From: Lingula anatina
Lineage: Eukaryota; Brachiopoda; Lingulata; Lingulida; Lingulidae
Reading direction: 5' to 3'
DNA: 25,846 nt
Assembly: GCF_001039355.2 (NCBI RefSeq)
Contig: NW_019775946.1
Coordinates: forward strand, 215,553 to 241,398
The notes under the pieces: generated by a model
Databases searched by the model: none
What the model was told of the DNA's origin: nothing
The model's input: only the letters and a program-made list of their open reading frames with translations
In this document: one piece after another, positions 19,501 through 25,846 of the stretch
How positions within the stretch are numbered: the first letter of the stretch is position 1
Layout: each line of letters starts with the position of its first letter
Position numbers and translations under genes: made by a program

Positions 19501-22500
19501 AGCGTTGGTTCTTTCCTTATGTGAAACGCTTGCACTAACAGATATAATTCTATAAACGCCTTTTGGAAAAGCCTACAGTACACATACGGGGCAAATGCAC
19601 CGCGGTTGCAGGATGTCGACTCCGTTGCGACACCTCGATTATATTCCGACTTCTTTGCTTCGTGAGTGAACTTAAATAGCCAAGCCACTGATTTCTGATC
19701 GAGTAAAGTCTTAATATCCTTGAATGGTATGTCATCACGCACGTCTGTGGAATATCGGAATGTTATAGTTTTAATGGCGGGGAGAGACTTTTTCAATGAT
19801 TCACACATATGCGAATCTGCAATGTCTCTGATGCTTTCTATCCAGTATTCGCATTGGTTTAACGTTGCCATAAACCCCCCAAAACTGCACGTCGAAGAAG
19901 TTTCTGAATCTGCAAATTTACGTATTACTTCTAATCTTTGTGACCTGTCTTTGATGACATCAAAAGAACCCCAGCTCATCTCCACTTGGACATTCAGGCC
20001 AAAGATGTCTTGAATCTGTAATATAATTAAATAAATGAGAGGTGCTTCATAAATTACCGTTGACTTTCAATACCATTAACATTCAAATAAAATAAATTTA
20101 CAGAATATGTTACACTTATTTACAGCAAAAGGTGATGGAATTATTTTTCAACTTTTCCAATCTTATTGATATATTATTACACTACCTTAGATTTCAGAAA
20201 GGGGAGATGTTCTTCATCGACCTCCTTCTTTGCTATCATTATATCATCTTGTAGAAAACCTTGCGATTCTATAATGCTCCCATTATTTTCAATTACGGCT
20301 ACCGTTATTTCTAGTTCTCCACGGCTTTTCACTTTCAGGCTGTGCTTTCCATTCTGGCCTGAGCTGGCAATGAGAATCATTTTCTTTAACCTCTCTTTGC
20401 TACCATCGGGGGCCGTGTAGTGTAGCTTCCCGTCGTCTCTTTCCTCGATGGCATCTTTCGCACTTTGCAAGACCAGTAAAGACTGAGCTCTGACTTTTGA
20501 TATGAAACTGTCAAGTTGTATAACAGCACCCAGTCCTCTATAATCTACCGTCACATCGTATGGTGTCAGGGTGGTCTGCAGGGTATACGACTGAAATGCA
20601 CGCGCTGCTTCTAATATTTTGAGATGTTCTTCTTTGAACTGTGCGGCGAGCCAAACGTCTGGATGACTGAGCGTGCTTTTCTGATCCATCAACGATCGGT
20701 GCCAGGATTCATCACCAGGTCTGTTCTGTCCAAGAATCCAGCGTGCCATTAAGAATGAATCTTTTGTGAGGTTCTTAGCCAAGGAATGATCTTCTGAGTC
20801 GTCTTCTGTAGGTATACCGTCACAGTAGTCCAGGATCGGCCGTATATAATCGCATGGCAAAGACGAAAACGTTTCAACAATGTAAAATGCAAGTTCGGTG
20901 TTTCCAAATGCAATAGCCAATTCCAGGGGATTAGGACTGCCAAAATGCTGCACTAAACCGCTGGTGTCAAACGTGGTGATTAAATATTCCAAAAGACGTT
21001 TTCTTCCGCAGACTGCAATTTCATTCAACAGCAATTTAAATGCTATGTCATTCCTTTTCATTGCCATCAGTATTGTTTTAAAGGAATTTTCATCGCCATA
21101 TTTGATGCACTGTGTAAGCGCATGATTTCTGTCGTCAGTAGTTGACATCTCATAACGTTTGTAGTCACCTAAAAAGTAACGGCAAATATTGACATTTGCT
21201 GGACTTGACATTGGATATATCTGCTCAGCCGCAGTCCTCGAGTCGGTAAGACGCTCTAAATAGCACTTCAAGTCATATTGTATCGTCATAAACTCAGAAA
21301 ATTGCACAGGGTATTTGAAACAAACAGGCTGCGAAACGCTCTCATGGACTTCCTTCATGTTTGTGTCAGTGGAAGTATTTACAAGAGGGAAAAAAGATCC
21401 ACTTCGCCACCCACGATGTTCATGTAGCAGGCACAGAGCGCAAAAAGGACTATAACTTTCCGCTATGCCGTCCTCGTCTACACCATGATCGGAATGCTCG
21501 TCCACATAAAGACCATCAGACATTGCAGCTAGTATTTGCTGTTTTCCCATGGCACTGGCATAACCAATAGGAGAAATCCCGTTTTTGTCATTCTTGGTCA
21601 GATATTCTGTTGAGCCTCTTGCAAGAAGCTTGGTGAGATAATAGGCGTCTTCAGCCAAACAGGCTTCTTGTAGTACTGTGGCTGATGAAATAATGGTTTG
21701 TTCTTTTTTTCGAAATAATGCATGGTTTAAAATTGCTTCAAACGTTTCCCTTCTATTGTATCGAATGGTAGCCGCCAGAACATCTTCCCAAAAGTTTGGA
21801 TTGGCTTGAAATTCCTCCTGCGATGCCATTTCCACGAACTTCATGGATGCTGCTGAAGGCAAATATCTAAAAATCATCAGAAACTTTGGAAATGTCAATT
21901 TAATACTGTCAGTGAACCAAGACTTCCAAGAATCTGTATATTTCTGTCCCTTTAGGTAACCGATAAACAATTCAGCCGCTGTTAGTTCCAATGCTTCTTG
22001 GATGTTTGTTTCAGATGGACTTCTTAATTTGTGTTTTTCTTCGTTTTCTACTATGTGGTTTCTGAGATAGCCCACAGGCCTTTTACTGTCAAATGGCGTG
22101 GGTACAATTATCGGTTTTTCACCTGACTTTACAAGCCATAATTGTAGCTTTTCTACAACCCCATAATGGCCCATTGAATGGGCATAAACCACTGGCTGAC
22201 TGGGGTAATCTTTGGCTGCAAGGGTATCGCTTGAAAGGAGAGCCGTTTTGAGAGTAGCTGATCTACTAGGGTCTTGTGAATAATATAAAACAACTGCATC
22301 AGTTAGTTTGTCCATGCCCCTAGCACATGCAGAGCGCAAGACGTTAGAAAGTGCATTTTGTTGCAGCAGGACATTGCAATTTCTGAGCAAATACACACAA
22401 AGAGACTCATGTCCATTTTCTGCTGCAGTTTCCAAGAGGGAATTCCCTTTGATCCGGGTGGATATTGCTGACAATTTCTTAGTACTAGTAGTTACGTCTA

Positions 22501-25500
22501 TATCCCATCCATTGGCTTTAAAAGTGGTTATGATTGTTTCACGACCATATGCAGCACACAGGAACAGCAATTCCTTTTTTAATTCGTGCTCTTGGGCCAC
22601 GGTGCGGAGCATCGATTCCAGGTCGCCACCCATCTCTGCTGCAAATGTGTTAAGCATTTCCAAGTCACCTACAGAACACAATGTGTGAAGTGCCGACCAT
22701 CCTAATTTTCTGAACTTCAGCTTCAACGCTGAATCTGAAAATACTGGCCGTGCTGTTGGATCTGCTCCTTCTCTTAACAAAAGCGTGCAAGACTCCTGAC
22801 TGTTGTTTTGCACAGCTAATTTTAAAGTCGTAATCAGATAACTTTTATCTGATTTGCTGTGACGTAAGTGTTCTAGAACGACCTTTAAGCTATCAGTTTG
22901 GTTCCTCTCGCTTGCTTTGAACATGACCATGTACAGCGTGTTTTCCAGGTCACTAGCTATGCCCCCAGATACATCAATTTTCTGAAGGGTGGTCAGAACA
23001 ACAGGCCAAAATCCCTGCAACACCAAACGTGCCAAAGCAAAGGGACTAGGAAGATAGTGAAACTTTTCTATTAAATGTGTCATCAGTTTTGTTTGCTTCT
23101 GTAAAGTGAGTTGGTTCCATTGAAAATGTTTCCCTTTAATGAGGTAGATTGCAATTAACAAATCAACAAAACTGGTTGATGTCATTTTGGCCTCACCACC
23201 GCTTTTGACATCTGTAGTAAATGAATCAGAGTTGTTCTTGTCGCTTTCGTCGTTATTGGTATTAGTAGAATGTTGTTCGCTTGGTTGGCGTTTAATAATG
23301 GCATTGCAAATAGATTCTTCCCCAAGCAGAGCTGCTGTAAAATACATCCTCTCATCGAATGGATTAGTCAACTTTTGTTCACAAGCAAGCATTTCTACCA
23401 TTTCCAATGCTTCCTCTGAACTATATTCATGTTCAACATCAAGATTAAGTGCTCGCACATCATGGTGACTGTCGCTGTATTGGATTATGCTTTCAAATGC
23501 TTTTCTTCTAATGTCACGTAAACCTGACAAATGTGGGTCCTTTTCGCAACTGTCCTGACACTTTAACATAAGATGAATACCTCCTTCCCTCAAACAACGC
23601 TTTTTACAAAGGTGCATGAGCACTGCCAGTAGAACATTGCAGCCTTCATTTAAAATGGCATTATTGGCTATCAATATTTTCATAATGCCTTTGTGGCCGT
23701 TGAAGGCAGCATAGAAAAGTGGGGATCTGTTTTTCTTGTCCATTTTATTGACAATGCTTGGCCTTTCCCTTAGTATCTTATCAACCAGTTCTGAGTCACC
23801 ATAAGCACAGGCAGCATGTAATAAGCTTTCCCATCTCTTTGGGTCTTTTACATATCTAAAAGCGTTTCTGAGCGTTTTGGATTCTGTTTGGTCATCGATA
23901 CAAGAGGACACCATCTCGCATGCCGCACGGGTGCTGTCTCCTTTTAACTTCGGTCTAAATTGTTCCTTGGTGTACGCAGCTTCTTTAGTCATGTGGTTTC
24001 TCTCTGCGTTGGTTTTACGGGCGCTTTGGGATTCGTGTTTCGTTGTTTCATTCATTGCAGATACAACTGGCTCTATGGGACCTTTGTCAGTATTAACTGG
24101 TTTAGAAAATTTAGTAGAACTATTTGCCTTTTTATTGTCTGTAATGCCATAGATTGTTTGGTATGTAGACACCATGCAGTCGTTGCAGTTACTGGAGTTT
24201 GATTGTCTATTAGTCTTCCGCGGCTCCATGTATCTTCCATAATCAATCTCGTACAAACTCAGCATTATATCCCTCTGATCAACCTTACACTGGTCTTGTT
24301 GCTGACAGGACATGGTGTGATCATCCTTCACAACACATTTGAAACACGATTGATAAGTTGAAGTCAGTGTCTCTGACGGATCAACATTCGCCAATGGCGT
24401 GAAATAAGCTGTCATTTCTCTGCCTTCGTGTTCTGTTCTCTGTCTGACAGGAAGTGGGTTAACTTTGAGCTCCGTTGATGCTGATAGTTCCCCTTTATTC
24501 TTCCAGATTTTTCTCTGTACTCGCTTTGGTGTGTGTGGCACGTCATCTGGGTTATCCCACTTGAGTGCTTTAATACTCGAAAGATGAGGCAGTACCCCAG
24601 TTGAGTGATAATACTGAAAGTCGGGAAAACCATGAGAATGGATTTTTGTCTTTGTGGTGCCGGATAAGCTGCTGTTAATGGTATCGGTATCATTTTTCCA
24701 TGTACTTTTATTTTGCCTTTTCTCGTTTAAAATCCTTCTAAAGTCTTCTGCATACAAGTTTCCAAAGCCATCCCAAATCTGCCTTATTTGACAGTCTTTC
24801 ATTACAGCCTTTTTTGTTAAACGTCTTTTCTGCGGCGTCGTGGAAAGATAACCAGCAACTGGAACTATGTCGCTAGCGTTCCTCTCTGGGAAACAGCGTA
24901 ACGCCTCTTTAAGACCAACGTAGGCTCTGTTTGGTAACTGGGCATCGTATATAAGTAATAATATTGCAATCTTTGAATGATGGTTGCACAGTGCATAGTC
25001 AATCGGCGTTCTCTTGCTTTTGTCTCGAACGTTAACTATCCATCCTACAGCATCTTGATCCATTTTTTGTAGTAAGCAATGCACTATTTTGTACTGTCCA
25101 GCTTCGCATGCCAAATGCAGAATTGGCTTGAACATCAGTCCCCGTTTTTCCTCTTTCATCTTCCCCCAAGAGGAATTAATAGCTAACAGTTTCAACGAAA
25201 TCAAGGCTATTGTGTCATTTGGGTTTGTCATCACCATGGACACCGATGTTTGCTCAAAACATAGGTAATGAATGAGTTTCCACTGTTTAAGGTTGGCAGC
25301 TATATTGAGTATCGCAGTGAGCCCAATTTCGTCAACTGGCACGGTCAGCGCCTTGTGCTTTGTATACTCTAGAACGGCTATTGCGCATTCTTGGTGGTCA
25401 GAAACCACTGATGCGCTAATGGCACACCATATCCTAGAAAAGAAAAGAATGAATGTGGTGATGATAATGGTGTTGTATATAATTATACGCGTTTTCAAAA

Positions 25501-25846
25501 AGAAGTATCTCATTCATTTATAGCAATTTATTAGCTACACACTAAAAGCCATATAAAATTAAAATTTTTAGAAAGAATTTTTTATCATGACATAATGTAT
25601 GGTTTGAAATAATTTAAAAGTATGAATTCACATATAAAGTAAATAAATATATATGCAAAATTTATTTTATTCTACCCCGACAAATAGACGAACACTATGC
25701 TGGGGAACATGCTGTATTGTCATCACCAAAGAACGCATACATACCATGAGCAATCACCTGAGACAGCTCTACTCAAAATTACGGTTATAGCATCTGTAAG
25801 ACCGTTCAAGCATGCCCCTACCATCAGGTCACGGACGCATCTCGGA
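16510..25846 (-). CDS. Gene B (5' end outside window): giant ankyrin-repeat / filamin-repeat protein, 4 exons visible
   Basis: The exons are 25846-25745 (continues off the window), 25433-20186, 20015-16777 and 16564-16510. The introns have GTATGT/TTTCTAG, GTAGTG/ATTACAG and GTAAGT/TTTTAG ends. Phases 2, 0 and 2 match, and the joined frame gives 2880 residues plus TAG. Counting from the window edge: a partial ankyrin unit (1-60); an ankyrin pair (about 135-200); a Ser/Lys-rich, probably disordered stretch (about 225-560); divergent ankyrin repeats in blocks (about 565-700, 905-1150, 1290-1350, 1475-1580); about 1000 residues without a domain I recognise; a filamin-type Ig repeat (about 2640-2706); and a short tail with CxxC. 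I see no kinase, protease or membrane segment. It is probably a cytoplasmic scaffold. The gene family is not identified. Confidence 0.85.
16777..20015 (-). CDS. Gene B: 3.24-kb exon, unassigned region plus filamin-type repeat
   Basis: The exon starts after ATTATATTACAG with IQDIFGLNVQVEMSWGSF, in frame with the previous exon (phase 0). The first ~860 residues are a mixed alpha/beta sequence that I cannot place in any family. Visible landmarks are FAPYVYCRLFQKAFIELYLL, a segment SDRLSRAIARLCSMYKAVEG, a beta-rich part with IELVLYDSVCYRIAGSAGAL, and FHTALCFLMQHCKKYSGKV. Then follow the filamin-type repeat and a C-terminal part with MCMLHC and HCRHCG. The exon ends in GAT-GG before GTAAGT at 16776-16771. 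The TAA at 16773-16775 lies inside this donor and is not the real end. Confidence 0.8.
17252..17446 (-). other. Gene B: filamin/ABP280-type Ig repeat
   Basis: The translation runs from TNGLHVDVLS through VNVAVENIAACEWRVTWKPT to GRYHIHAKLFGQHVRGSPFE and VHV. This matches the filamin repeat end pattern 'v.Y.P...G.Y.i.v...g..i.gSPF.v.V', as found in filamins and TRIM2/3/45/71. The N-terminal strands are short, so the repeat covers about 65-70 clear residues. In known proteins it mediates protein-protein contacts. A single copy after ankyrin repeats is uncommon. Confidence 0.85.
20186..25433 (-). CDS. Gene B: 5.25-kb ankyrin-repeat exon
   Basis: This exon encodes 1749 complete codons. Clear ankyrin units include PILHLACEAGQYKIVHCLL, SLLHAACAYGDSELVDKIL, SPLFYAAFNGHKGIMKILI, SALHTLCSVGDLEMLNTF, SLLETAAENGHESLCVYLL and SPIGYASAMGKQQILAAM. 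Many others are degenerate, which suggests a long irregular solenoid rather than a canonical stack. Between the first two blocks lies a polar linker with RRLTKK and KSTWKNDTDT-like runs and a few Cys clusters. The exon ends in a beta-rich stretch (KHSLKVKSRGELEITVAV) and then FLKSK before the donor AAG|GTAGTG. Confidence 0.85.
25745..25846 (-). CDS. Gene B: first visible exon, partial ankyrin repeat
   Basis: The minus strand is open from the window edge to a GTATGT donor at 25744-25739. It reads LMVGACLNGLTDAITVILSR, an ankyrin helix pair of the form 'L..AC.NG..D....LL'. It ends two bases into a codon, and the next exon begins with one base after TTTCTTTTCTAG, so the joined frame continues as W-IWCAISASVV. 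This shows that the coding sequence does not start at the ATG of 25511-25513. More exons must lie beyond 25846. Confidence 0.8.

Noticed and set aside
19977-20015. Separate gene starting near 19985 (GTG or ATG start) for the filamin-repeat part
   Set aside because: The frame is open upstream to an ATTATATTACAG acceptor at 20016-20026, and the previous exon donor is in the same phase, so it is an internal exon of gene B.
25434-25513. N-terminal hydrophobic signal anchor of the ankyrin protein (starting MRYFFLKTR)
   Set aside because: It is the T-rich end of an intron read as protein. TTTCTTTTCTAG at its end is a splice acceptor, and an in-phase ankyrin exon lies at 25745-25846.
4850-25846. 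One single giant gene joining gene B to gene A
   Set aside because: Gene B has its own stop and poly(A) signals. Gene A begins with a myristoylation-type start preceded by an in-frame stop and has a promoter candidate.
1-25846. CRISPR array, prokaryotic operon or integrated virus
   Set aside because: No spaced direct repeats of CRISPR type, no ribosome-binding sites or operon spacing, no viral enzymes; introns and domains are metazoan.

Overview
The window looks like nuclear DNA of an invertebrate animal. Coding parts are interrupted by short AT-rich GT-AG introns, there are AATAAA polyadenylation signals, CA, GA and pentanucleotide microsatellites, and metazoan-type domain shuffling (LRR, Roc-COR, Death, ankyrin, filamin). 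I cannot name the species. A marine lophotrochozoan (mollusc, brachiopod or annelid) or an invertebrate deuterostome fits best, but this is inference.

Layout: two large protein-coding genes, both on the minus strand. Gene A (13050 down to 4850) has one 7.35-kb coding exon and two small 3' exons. When spliced by hand they give a continuous 2551-aa protein: an N-myristoylation motif, a long acidic disordered region with tandem repeats, a polybasic patch, about 44 leucine-rich repeats, a Roc-like domain that has lost its GTP-binding motifs, a COR domain and a C-terminal Death domain. Gene B runs in from beyond the right edge (25846) down to 16510 in four exons. It encodes at least 2880 aa: many divergent ankyrin repeats, about 1000 residues I cannot assign, a filamin-type Ig repeat, and a short Cys-containing tail. 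All splice junctions given here were read from the sequence, and their phases join without frameshift.

Non-coding regions: 1-4336 is AT-rich intergenic DNA with microsatellites, a 15-bp perfect inverted repeat and two weak fossil-like open stretches. 4337-4849 is the likely 3' UTR of gene A. 13051-13532 holds its 5' leader and a TATA/initiator candidate. 13533-15500 is intergenic with CA repeats. 15522-16509 is the likely 3' UTR of gene B.

How the genes may work together: both look like large intracellular scaffolds. Death-domain ROCO proteins and ankyrin scaffolds act in stress, apoptosis and innate-immune signalling in other animals. Ankyrin, Roc-COR and Death modules, which DAPK1 carries in one chain, sit here in two adjacent co-oriented genes. 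Any functional partnership is speculation.
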